Shown: one piece after another, positions 55,292 through 64,000 of the stretch
How positions within the stretch are numbered: the stretch's first letter is position 1
How the letters are laid out: each line of letters opens with the position of its first letter
Source of the DNA: Diphasiastrum complanatum
Taxonomy: Eukaryota > Streptophyta > Lycopodiopsida > Lycopodiales > Lycopodiaceae
DNA length: 64,000 nt
Direction of reading: 5' to 3'
NCBI GenBank assembly: GCA_029204225.1
Contig: CM055095.1
Coordinates: 35,429,078-35,493,077 of the forward strand
Notes under the pieces: generated by a model
Seen by the model: only the letters and a program-made list of their open reading frames with translations
Databases searched by the model: none
What the model was told of the DNA's origin: nothing
Made by a program: the position numbers and the translations under genes

Positions 55292-55870
55292 TTAGCTTGT
55301 TCGAATGTTCAAGTGATACAAATTTCCTTCTCTGTTGCCTTTAGCAACTAGGTTATCAAAATCTTCCTCGAACAGTTTACAAGAGTTCTTTGTGAAGGTT
55401 ACTAACATGCCTGTATCGACTATCTTAGCTACGGATAGAAGATCTTTATCAAGAGTAGGGACATAGAGAACTTCCTCCAGTTTCTTGTCACCCTGATTTG
55501 TGTCCAGCCATAGTACACCAGTTCCATCAACCACGTTCTTAGAACCATCTCCAAGTATAATGAATCTTGAATAGTTCGTCTTCTTGTACTCGGACAATAT
55601 TTGTTTCAAGGAAACAAAATGTGAGGTGGCTTCCAAATCAAGTACTACTTCTCGAACATAAGCTGCTGAGTTCCTTGTCGTCTTGTCTTCTGCTGCTCTG
55701 GAGCATTCTGCTTTGTCTTCGACATAGTTTGAATCTGAAGGTTCGCTTTGATTCTGCTCCTTTTTGTTTCTGAAATTTTGATAATAGTCTACTGCTGCAT
55801 GACCCCGTTTATGACGATGAATGCATTCAATCTTTGGAGCTAACCAACACTTATCTTCTATGTGAATTCA
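55292..55870 (-). pseudogene. copia F protease region
   Basis: DLEATSHFVSLKQILSEYKK holds the protease active-site position as DLEATSHF (normally DSGAxxH), then FIILGDGSKNVVDGTGVL, VLYVPTLDKDLLSVAKIVDT and GNREGNLYHL. The catalytic D-S-G is degraded to D-L-E. Confidence 0.8.
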
Positions 55871-55900
55871 AGTATTCCAACCCTCTTTGATAGGTGGAAG

Positions 55901-56094
55901 GGCTATTGAATATAGATTTTTGGTGAGCGTGAAAAAGCGAGCAAGTATCCATTCGAGCGAGCATGGAAAAGTGAGCACTATGTTAGATAATCCAAGTGTG
56001 AGTGAGCACTACGTTGGATAATCCAAATGTGAGCGAGTACTATACAAAACTACCAGAATACTGAACATGATATTTTGTTAACATTGACACACCA
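55901..56094. other. junction DNA with short direct repeats
   Basis: GAGCACTATGTTAGATAATCCAAGTGTGAG and GAGCACTACGTTGGATAATCCAAATGTGAG follow each other (55973 and 56005), with GAGCGAGCATGGAAAA(G) before them. This is a local tandem repeat of about 32 bp, of unknown origin. Confidence 0.55.
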
Positions 56095-56936
56095 AAAAAG
56101 ATGATAGATACCTGTAGGGTCGAAGATCTCACGTAGTATAGCCCTCCCGCCTGTCAACAAGGGTTAGATCACTGGATAGGTACCTAACTATGCATAGATG
56201 CTACTTTTAGTTAGTTTTCTACTTTTTCCCTTAACTCTACTCACCACTAACACTATTCTCCTTTAACTCTACTCCTCTACACTAACATTCATCATGATTT
56301 GGGTGAAGGGAAGGGATAGAAAAGAAGAGGTTGAGAAGAGAAGAGAGAACGAGAGAGAGATAGAGAGTGAGGGTGGAGGTTAGCTCAAATGCTCCTTATG
56401 CTTGCTAATGGAAAAGCATTCACTATGGCAAACAATAAACGTGAAAATAGAAAGCAATGGAAAACACAATCAAGAGCATTAGCAAGTAGTGAATAGCAAA
56501 TGAGGATGCTTCTCTTCCAAAAATGGTAGAGTTTCCTCCTTCTCATTAAGCATGCAAAATAGTGTACAAATGGTACCTTTTTATAAAATGGGAAAGGCCC
56601 TTGCCCCTCAATCCTATTGGCTAATATTCACAATGATCCTATCCATTCATCTTGGACCCAACTTGATCCAAGGGTCCACAAAAAGTACAATAGAAATCAC
56701 AAGATTCATGTGAGTCCCAATTTGGACCCAACTCTAAAAAGTGATCTCTAAGTTTAAAAATGACATTGGGCCTCTAGTTTTATTTTAATTCCAAGGCCCA
56801 AGTCATGTTTATTTTATTTACAACTTTATTTGCGTGCTCATTGGGCCATGGGCTTATACACGTAGGATGCCATGCCCTCGCAACACATTTTATTGGATGA
56901 TTTTATTTATTTACACTTTCTTGGGAATACCCCCAA
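56095..56936 (-). repeat. gypsy E3 3' LTR
   Basis: Related over much of its length to 52963-53827. In element orientation it begins near CGTTGGGGGTATTCCC; the far edge near 56095 is approximate. It lies directly downstream of the extra ORF, so it is the 3' LTR of E3. The canonical TG start reads TCG here. Confidence 0.75.
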
Positions 56937-58827
56937 CGAGACCCATGGCCTGAAGTAGTGCCGGTCCCTCGGCACTCTGCCGGTTTGGTATAGCATCCTC
57001 TTTGCCCACCTCTGGTGGATCAGGTAACCCGTAACGTCTTCCATGAAGTTGAGATGGTCCAGTTTCTTGGAGTCCTTGGGCGTGTGGAAGGACTTGTGGA
57101 CTCCTGTTAGCCATTCTTGATCGATCCAAGCTTGGAATCAGCGCGTCCAGGGTTCTCCAAGGAATGTAGCTTGGTAATATACACGAGCGACTGGCAGCTG
57201 ATATTCAACTTTGTCGGAAGCTAGCGCCTTATTAGGATCAAAGAATATTGCGGGAAGAAAATCATCCCATTTAGTTTCGATCCCCATCAAGTGTTCTAAG
57301 TCTCGGGCGTAAGTGGCTACCGCGCGGACTGTGGGATCAGGGCAATTGATATACTGGTTTTCGAACGTGGTGAGAGCCCTTCTGGCAATGTACATCTGTC
57401 GTCCACCCATATTGCGATGGTATGATCGGCCAATTAAAATTATGAAGTGTGATCTTGTCCAGAGGGGTGCCGCATTCCGCTCATTTGGATTTTCGTGTAC
57501 ATGACAGGAAGTGCGCATTCACCTGTAATTGTTGTGGACTTGTCACGTAGGCCCTAATGGCTTTAGGGTCTCTTTCAAATAACTGCTAACGCCACTCTGG
57601 TTATGGTTGGAGGGCGAGTAATACCTGCAGTTCTTTGTCCTTGATTGTCTGAGCAGAAAACGATATCTGCCAGCCGCCTCTTGATGATTCGTGGGGATAC
57701 TTTGATAAAAATTCATTGATTTTCTCCTCCATGGACTTCGGTCTTCGAAAGGCCCAACTGGCAGATATCGTACGCGAACCTCTAGATGATGTTGCTTGGC
57801 TTTGGCTGGTGGTTGCACCTTGGCCCTGGTCTCGTGTCTCAGCAACCGCATCCATCTGCCCTTGGTCTTGGCCTTCGGACCCTTGATCTGGTTGAGATCC
57901 CCCTGCTGCCTGTTGGCTTTGATCTTGGCTTTTACCAGCGTCAAAATTAGGTGGCAGTGGAATTACCACGGGGGTGAGCTGGGCCTTCGTGTCCATGAAT
58001 TTCTGGCACGCCTTGAGGACTTGCTTGGCCTGGGCGCAAGCTCATGTATTACGCTTGTCTCATACTTGTTGAACTCTGCCTGGTAGCTATTTAAGGTTTG
58101 GCTATAAACCTACACCTGACGTCGTAGAAGATTCATCTCTGATTGAGAAAGCAGTCTTGAGTCCGGTGCAGGTTGAGCTAACCAGACAAGCTTTTCGTCT
58201 TGTAGGGCTTTGACCTTCGTCCCCAGGCACGTATTTTCTGCTTCCAAAAGGGTAAGTTGTGCTTGGATGGGGGCAAGCCATTGGGACGCTTCAGCTTGAA
58301 GCTCTCGCACCTTCGTGGAGGCCTCAGTCAGCACGTTGGAGAGGCTTTGGATATATTTGTTGAGGCCCTCCTCCTTCTTCTGTAGCTTGGCAATCTCCTG
58401 GTGTCCTGCTTGTTCATGTTGCTGAGCCAAAATCAGCTCTTGCTGCAGCTATGTATTATTTGTCGCCAAGCGTAGTACCCTGCTTTGGCGTAGCAATGGG
58501 AGATGGGTTGACGATCATCGGACATAATGCCAACGGTGACCATCGAGTCGGCGTTAATCCTAACCTTGTACGTGGTACCTTGGTACAGGAAGTAGAAACA
58601 AGCCTTGTCCTCATCCCAGGTGGCATAAGCGTGAAGGGCGAGGCCCATGCTAATCTCAGAATGGAAGAGCGCCAGGTAAAAACCCATTGCCGCTAGAAGT
58701 GGGCTGGCTGTGTGGCCATGGTTGGATCAGAGTGTCAGAGGGTAGAGGCCAAATCTGTGTGGCCTCGGGGATGTTACGCTGGGTCACCTGTTTGGTGCCA
58801 GAGTCTTCAAAGGATGAGGAGGCCATG
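56911..58827 (-). pseudogene. unidentified 3' ORF of gypsy E3 (coiled coil, Gln-rich)
   Basis: The minus-strand coding region starts at ATG 58827 (ASSSFEDSGTKQVTQR) and runs, with about five frame changes and stops, almost to the LTR: roughly 600 codons. Visible parts: an N-terminal domain (FYLALFHSEISMGLALHAYA, CFYFLYQGTTYKVRI); a long coiled coil (about 58470-58110: EIAKLQKKEEGLNKYIQSLS, RELQAEASQWLAPIQAQLTL); a Gln/Gly/Ser-rich stretch (57990-57800); a conserved-looking domain (57518-57138: IARRALTTFENQYINCPDPT, ARDLEHLMGIETKWDDFLPA); and a final Trp/His-rich segment. It is on the same strand as, and downstream of, the integrase. It is GC-richer than its surroundings. I do not recognise the family. 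Position suggests an additional ORF as in some Athila/Tat-type elements. No signal peptide or membrane segment is evident, so it does not look env-like. Confidence 0.6.
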
Positions 58828-59922
58828 TTAGCAGTGATGATTAGTAATCGAAAAAATAAAAAAAATGGTGGAAAATGGAAAAGGGTGTGGAAACGATAGA
58901 AAACTGTGAATAACAAGTGTTGGATGATAAGGAGTGTAGTTCAGAGCGCAGAACGGTATTCAGTAATATCAGATGATAGCTGGTAGGAAGTTTGGTTGCA
59001 AACGGAGAACTTGGTAATTTCAGAGTAAAATTTTGGCAGAGCTTCGCTAGCAAAGCTGACAAATGACTCGAATTCAGCCCTTATATAGCGGAATTTAGAG
59101 TGCATACTAGGTGAAATCCACTTCCCCTTGCTCAGTTTCACCCAAATTTTGGCAGAAACCTTTTTCACAAAATTCTAAGACCTCAGAGAAGTCTACGAGA
59201 GTTCAGAAGGTGATTTAACTGCTATGCAAAGGTTTTGCGAGGGTTCAGGCTATCTACGAGGGTTCAACTCTAGCAGGAAGTGATCTCTCGCACAACTTGT
59301 TCATGTGATTGGATTTTCAAGATCAGACCATGTAGACAGGCTAATTTTACTGTTCTGATTCCATTTAGGCACCTTGTGAGTGTTGGTAAGATGATCTTGA
59401 TGCTCTGCGAGGTATCTGAAAATTCAGCTTCTAGAAACTCTCGCATACACTAAAAAATGATGGTTCCTCCATCAGAAACTCTCGCAGATATTTTAATGGA
59501 TGCATCTAGGTCAGATCTGGTGACTGTCCAATTTTCAAGAGCTATCTCCCAGGGGATCTCAAAAAATCATAAAAAAAGTGCTCTTTCAGAGTGTTTTTTG
59601 ACGAGATTTCAAGATTTTCTGATTTTTAACTGTTGTTAACTGGTAATCAGCTTCATCCAGGCTTGATCTGACTGTTGGTAGTTCTTTGAAAGTTCTGATA
59701 GATTCTTGGTAGTAGATCCATCAGTCAATCTGATGATCTACTTCCTTTTTAATCCTATCTAGATCTGGATCCTCCTTGGATTCTACTGGATTTTCCTGAT
59801 CTTGCCAGATCTGGCTGAATCTTGATGGATTTAGCTTGATTTGGCTTGATCTCCTTAGATCTAGCGGTGATGGCTTAGCAGACTAGCTTTTTGTAACGTG
59901 CCACCCCCAATCTAGATCTGTC
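58828..59922 (-). other. gypsy E3 spacer between integrase and 3' ORF
   Basis: Non-coding DNA with GAATTCAGCC / AGCTTCGCTAGC (59040-59080) shared with the equivalent place in E1 (39600-39660). 59530-59625 resembles one unit of the E2 leader repeats (ATCTCAAAAAATCATAAAAAAAGTGC). AGATCTGG and TTGATCT words are frequent at 59750-59870. Confidence 0.6.
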
Positions 59923-60617
59923 TTACTGTGGTGGCCAGTACTTGTGCAACTGGCTACCATTGATGGGTGTGTCGAATGGCATCCCATCTAGATTTTCTAA
60001 GTTCACGGCTCCATGATTAAGAATCTCCTTGATCCTATAAGGACCTTCGCCAGTGAATTTTAACTTTTTCTTGATCACCTTGGTTTTATACATCAGGACT
60101 AGATCTCTTGAACAAAGATCCTTCTTTTGTAATCTGCGATCATGCCAAGCTTTGCGTCTTTCCTTTTCAGCTGCCAGTGCATGCACAACTAGTAAGCGTG
60201 TTTCACAGAGTTTATGCAAAGCTTCGTGATGTAGTTGTAGAGATTTGGACTCATTAAGACGTTGCGCGGTGGCAATCCTTAATGAAGGAACTAAAAACTC
60301 TACTGGCATCACAACATCCTGACCATATACCAATTGAAGGGTGTTTGATCAGTGCTTTCTTTATATGCTGTCCTGAATGCCCACAGGACAGCATGCAACT
60401 TGTGTTCCCAATCTGATCTGCTAGCTTCAACTATTTTCGTGAGCACGCTACACAGGATCTTATTGGATGATTCTGCTTGCCCATTACCATGAGGATAATA
60501 AGGCATACTGGTTCTGTGGATCATGAAGAATTCCTCCAACAGAACCTTGATGGTCTCGTTGATGAAATGGCTTCCGCGATCACTGACTAGCTCCACCGGG
60601 CATCCGAAGCGCGCCAA
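59923..60617 (-). pseudogene. gypsy E3 integrase, C-terminal two-thirds
   Basis: ARFGCPVELVSDRGSHFINE, LLEEFFMIHRTSMPYYPHGN, GQAESSNKILCSVLTKIVEA, WAFRTAYKESTDQTPF, then after a one-base shift YGQDVVMPVEFLVPSLRIAT and GEGPYRIKEILNHGAVNLEN, ending NGSQLHKYWPPQ and stop. About 70 percent like E1 integrase. The second Asp and the Glu are present; the N-terminal zinc domain and first Asp are cut off at 60617 by copia DNA. No chromodomain. Confidence 0.92.
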
Positions 60618-60867
60618 TCCTCATATTTCGAACAGTGCTCGGGCTAAGACTGGGTGCAGTAGGTCATAATTCAATCTCGTTGGTCTCCTTGCCCTTTGGA
60701 ACACATCGTACTTTTTCAAGTATTTTGTCCAAAAATTTTGAGAATATCTATCAAATCCAACTCGCTACCCAAAATTTGATTAGTTTCCAAAAAACTACTA
60801 ATTTTGGCTTGATTTGGATTAACCCTATCAATTTCAACAAAACCTCTTGTACTAGGCTCTGATACCA
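60618..60867 (-). other. copia leader and primer-binding site (copia H)
   Basis: GCTCTGATACCA (60856-60867) is an iMet primer site in minus orientation. The DNA to its left is non-coding leader, cut by gypsy E3 at about 60618. No gag remains. Confidence 0.75.
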
Positions 60868-61900
60868 TGTGCAAAAAGTACAAAAAGGACCAAGAGTGGA
60901 TCCTAATATGATCCTCAAGAGGGATTGGATGTTAGATTTACTTGATCTATCAATCTACATAAGATTAAGATCAATCTAGATCAATTCTAGACATAAAATC
61001 CAAACAAGAACAATCATTTATTGAAGGTAAATGTAGTTGCTGGTTTCACACGTGTGAAACCTTGTCAGGGTATGGACTCCAACCTGAAAATCAAGTACAC
61101 ATTGATAGAACCTCAAAACAATCAAAGCAAATGTAGACAAATGGAGAGAATCACTCAAAATTGCTTCCAAAACCAAGATTGGTGTCTCACATTGATTATG
61201 GCCAAATGTGGTTCTATATATACAATAAGTGGGAGCTCGTGGTACTGATCATCCCTATGATCCCACATGTGTGAAGGTGCTTTGTCATATGATGATTCAT
61301 CATGCAAAACTGACACTTGGACAAAACCTTCTATTTTGAGCACTTTTGGTCCATTTTCCTTCTATATGGAGATCTACTTGGAAATCTTCTAGAAGTCAAA
61401 ATTCGCCTACTTCAGCTTATTCCACACATGTGAGCTGTCCTCTACACATGTGATATGACACCTTCGCAAAATGTTCATGACAGTTTTATAAAAGTTCAAG
61501 AGTTCAAATATTTTTAACACCTTGAACTTTGTTCGCGAAATGTTCACCAAGAGAGAGAAAATTTCTAAAGGTCATCTATTTTTTATGTTGAACTGTTTTA
61601 AAGACACCTTCGTCCTTTTAAGGGCACCTTTGTCTTTTTAAGGACACCTTCGGCTTTTTAGGGCACCTTCGCCTTTCTCGCAAAATTCCGAAGAGAGAGA
61701 AAAATGTCGAAGGTCTCTACTTTGAACGAGGAACGTTCCCAGCCACTTCCCAAATTTGAGAAGTGAGAGAAACCACTTTCCTGATAAAACAAAGTGAGAG
61801 AATTTGCAACGCCCTCGTCCACGTCATCATTCCGTATGTGTTGACAATATACACTATGTATAGTTGTCACAGAAGCCATATACTTCCACGTACAAGCAGC
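60868..61900 (-). repeat. LTR-like DNA of copia H
   Basis: Starts TGTGCAAAAAGTAC at the primer site, as an LTR end should. The other end is not resolved. It contains a 20-bp perfect palindrome with a CACGTG core (61042-61061), several CACATGTG words (near 61265, 61424 and 61446) and a tandem run of ACACCTTCGTCTTTTTAAGG-like units (61598-61680). Confidence 0.55.
61598..61680. repeat. short tandem repeat, about 22-bp unit
   Basis: ACACCTTCGTCCTTTTAAGGG, CACCTTTGTCTTTTTAAGGA, CACCTTCGGCTTTTTAGGG and CACCTTCGCCTTTCTCG are four consecutive imperfect copies. Confidence 0.85.
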
Positions 61901-62237
61901 TTACCTAATTAGGTGACAATCATTTATTGTAATTAATACATGGATGTAATCTACAAATAGATCATCCAAGCACAGATTGTTAGTTGCTCCGTCCATGAGA
62001 TGCATTATTTGGGCCTCCCAATTACGCCGTCAATTTTTGGTTGTAATTGCTATTTGTATTATGCTTCAGTGTAATATAATAGCAGCTTGTTTTTATCTGT
62101 GTACTATGTAGATGAATACATGTTGTGATTGAATGCACTTTCATTGTTGTTTGATTGCGCTTGTATACTCACTCTGATCAGAACACAGACATCTATGACT
62201 CCTCAGTTTCTGATCAGACGATGACCGTCTTTGATGC
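61901..62237. other. unassigned DNA, possible LTR end and leader of the plus-strand gag
   Basis: AT-rich, with AATATAATAGCAGC and TGATCAGAACACAG words. No primer site is recognised before the gag at 62238. Confidence 0.4.
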
Positions 62238-62925
62238 TTGAGGAACTCGCGACATCATACTGCTCTTCCAGTTATTTCAGAACTATACTTCACGATTGAA
62301 TTTGATTTCAATAGTATCACATACAAACCATCTTCAATCTCTTCAAAAGAGGCTTGGGATTCATTAAAGAACATTTATGAATCCAATAACACTTCAAGAG
62401 TGCATATGCTAAGAAATTTGATCTTGCAAAGCATGAGGGGAAGTGGAGAAAATGGACAAGAGTATGTCCTAAGGATAAAATCTTTGAACAAAGAATTGGG
62501 ATCTATAGGAGAGAAGATCCAAGACAATAAAATATACAAGTAATTTTGAATGGATTAGGGGATGAGTTCTCTAATCTAGTTCAATCTTTTGCTATTCAAG
62601 ACCAACTTCCATCAATTAAAAAATTGCATAATGTTCTTGTGGCCGAGGAGAGTAGGCTTCTACACCTCAAAACAAGAATGGGGCCCTTATCACTACATCA
62701 TGGTGATGAGAAAGCAAACTTCACATCTAAAGGAAAAAAGAAGACTCATCCTTTCAAGAAGATCCAAGGCAAGGAGGCCGAGACAAAGGATGGAGGATCT
62801 GCCTCCAAAGGGAAGCAAAAGGACAAAGCCAAGCTAAAGTGTTTATTTTGTGGGAAGAAAGGACACTTTGCTTCCGAATGTTATAAGGAGAAGAATGCTC
62901 TTGAAAGGTGATGAAGAAAAACTGG
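62238..62925 (+). pseudogene. copia G1 gag, plus strand
   Basis: SSKEAWDSLKNIYESNNTSR, VHMLRNLILQSM, QEYVLRIKSLNKELGSIGEK, a one-base shift at about 62540, then VILNGLGDEFSNLVQSFAIQ, LHNVLVAEESRLLHLKTRMG, a Lys-rich stretch and CLFCGKKGHFASEC (knuckle CX2CX4HX4C, 62837-62880). The N-terminus is missing. It is homologous to the opposing gag at 62930-63835, which it meets tail to tail. Confidence 0.88.
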
Positions 62926-62929
62926 ACAC

Positions 62930-63835
62930 CATAAGTGATCCTTCTCTATCACTTGCAACAGAATCTTCTTCAATCTCTTTGGAGAGATTAGCTTGCTTGA
63001 GTTGGTTTTTCTTCTTAAAGCAATTAGAGGCATAGTGCCCCTTTTTGCCACAGAAGAAGCACTTTACTTTTTTCTTCTTGGTTTTTGAATTAGAGGGATG
63101 AGATGTATCATCCTCTTCACCATCTTGATCTCAATCTTTGGCTTTGTCTTTGTTGTATGCTTGAGAGAATTGGTTCTTACTCTTTCCTTTCTGCTTTCCT
63201 TTGACAAAGAGGGCTTTGTCACTTCCACCATGTTCAAGTTTGTTCATCCTGGAGAGTTTATAGCTTTGTCTAGATTCTTCAAAAATAAGAATTCCTTGGA
63301 GAGTTTCTAGATTAGGTAACTCCTCCTTGATAGCAATAGACTGAACAAGATTATCATAGTCATCTCTCAAGCCATTCAGTATGACTTGAACTAGCTCAAC
63401 TTGGTTAATGGTAACACCAACACAGGAAAGCTTTTTATGTAAATCTTTAACTCTCAGAACATAGTTAGATGCACTCTCTTCACTTCTTTGGAAACTTTGG
63501 AAAATCTGATTCCTAAGAGTGAGTATTCTAGAAGTATTCTTTGCTTCATAGATGGTCTTTAGTGCATCCCAAACTTCTTTGGCTGTAGTGCAAGATCCTA
63601 TCTCTCTCAAAATTTCATTAGATACATTCATCTTAATGAAATGTAGAGCCATTCTAGCTCTCTTCTTATATTTAGGAATTTCAACCTGTGCTTGAGGCTC
63701 CTCCTTAACACCAAGCACAATATCCATAACATCCTGGAGAGTCAAAACAGACTCCATTCTTAACTTCCAAATTGAGTAATTAGAAGTGTTTAGTCTTTCA
63801 CTGGCTTCTAGAAGATATCCTCCCTGAGATGCCAT
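62930..63835 (-). CDS. copia G2 gag, minus strand
   Basis: An intact 234-codon frame from ATG 63835 (ASQGGYLLEASERLNTSNYS) to 63131: IWKLRMESVLTLQDVMDIVL, EVWDALKTIYEAKNTSRILT, LRNQIFQSFQRSEESASNYV, VILNGLRDDYDNLVQSIAIK and DKALFVKGKQKGKSKNQ. A stop at 63131 then separates it from CFFCGKKGHYASNC (63020-63065) and SKEIEEDSVASDREGSL. Usual copia gag core plus knuckle. Protease and pol do not follow, because the sequence meets the plus-strand gag near 62925. Confidence 0.9.
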
Positions 63836-64000
63836 TATAATGAAGACTTCTTAGTTATTGGATTGAAATATGTTTGAGCTTGTTCCTATCAGACTTAGAG
63901 TTGCTGCTTTCTTCCACTATAGGTATTTTAAAGGTTGAACTACCTTCCTATGTGAAACACTTGCAACTATATATGAGATGAGTCTCAAATATTCAACAAG
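63836..64000 (-). other. leader upstream of copia G2 gag
   Basis: Non-coding; probably the leader of the minus-strand element. The window ends before a primer site or LTR. Confidence 0.5.

Larger units (their letters stand above)
53835..55900 (-). mobile_element. copia F fragment (protease to RT start)
   Basis: Right to left: gag end, protease, GAG-pre-integrase, integrase, linker and RT start, ending at KYGIN-type sequence where the gypsy E2 LTR begins (53827). No LTR of its own is seen. It lies between two LTRs of the same gypsy family. Confidence 0.85.

Noticed and set aside
56911-58827. Envelope-like protein in gypsy E3
   Set aside because: No signal peptide, no membrane segment and no Cys-rich ectodomain; coiled coil and Gln-rich regions suggest an intracellular protein.

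Overview
The window looks like a piece of a large, repeat-rich land-plant nuclear genome. The evidence is GT-AG introns, a six-exon gene of the plant ERD2-like (K/HDEL-receptor related) type, one exon of a PIF-type bHLH factor, Ty1/copia elements with the tRNA-iMet primer site TGGTATCAGAGC, Ty3/gypsy elements with a TGGCGCC..GGGGA-type primer site, a CACTA transposase, a hAT fragment and very long GA/CT/CA/TA arrays. The 10-kb repeat-filled intron suggests a big-genome lineage such as a fern or gymnosperm. The species cannot be read from the sequence.

Layout. 514-5631: copia family A, rearranged, with one LTR inverted against the other. 5632-9060: unassigned DNA, a degenerate 30-bp tandem repeat and a solo-LTR-like block ending in a copia primer site. 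10801-23448: the only convincing complete host gene, an ERD2-like seven-helix protein of 275 residues. Intron 1 (10.2 kb) contains a copia fragment (B), a hAT fragment and a copia element (C) whose 5' and 3' halves face in opposite directions. 23955-29257: a near-complete copia element (D) with 383/390-bp LTRs and a perfect CTTAT target duplication, sitting inside a LINE-type reverse transcriptase relic. 30750-34930: a decayed copia element whose two halves flank fragments of a PIF-like bHLH gene (32659-32724 is a 66-bp HLH exon). 35320-36895: CACTA (TNP2) transposase relic. 37500-38800: a microsatellite cluster. 39030-39410: a cluster of ACGTCGGA motifs.

39560-47190: Ty3/gypsy element E1 (gag, protease, RT, RNase H, integrase, primer site, partial 5' LTR), minus strand. 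47190-50064: copia family A copy, minus strand, 5' LTR to integrase. 50400-53827: gypsy E2 5' end (gag, tandem-repeat leader, primer site, LTR). 53835-55900: copia F (protease to RT). 56095-60617: gypsy E3, with integrase, then an extra coiled-coil/Gln-rich ORF, then a 3' LTR. 60640-61900: copia primer site and LTR-like DNA. 62238-63835: two related copia gag genes facing each other.

Apart from the ERD2-like gene, no coding unit appears functional. Nearly every transposon ORF carries stops or frameshifts, so this is mainly a record of nested insertion, inversion and gene-fragment capture. I see no clear new molecular system. The best candidates for a second look are the unidentified 3' ORF of gypsy E3, the expanded (Leu-Gln) repeat in the PIF-like exon, and the inverted half-element in intron 1.
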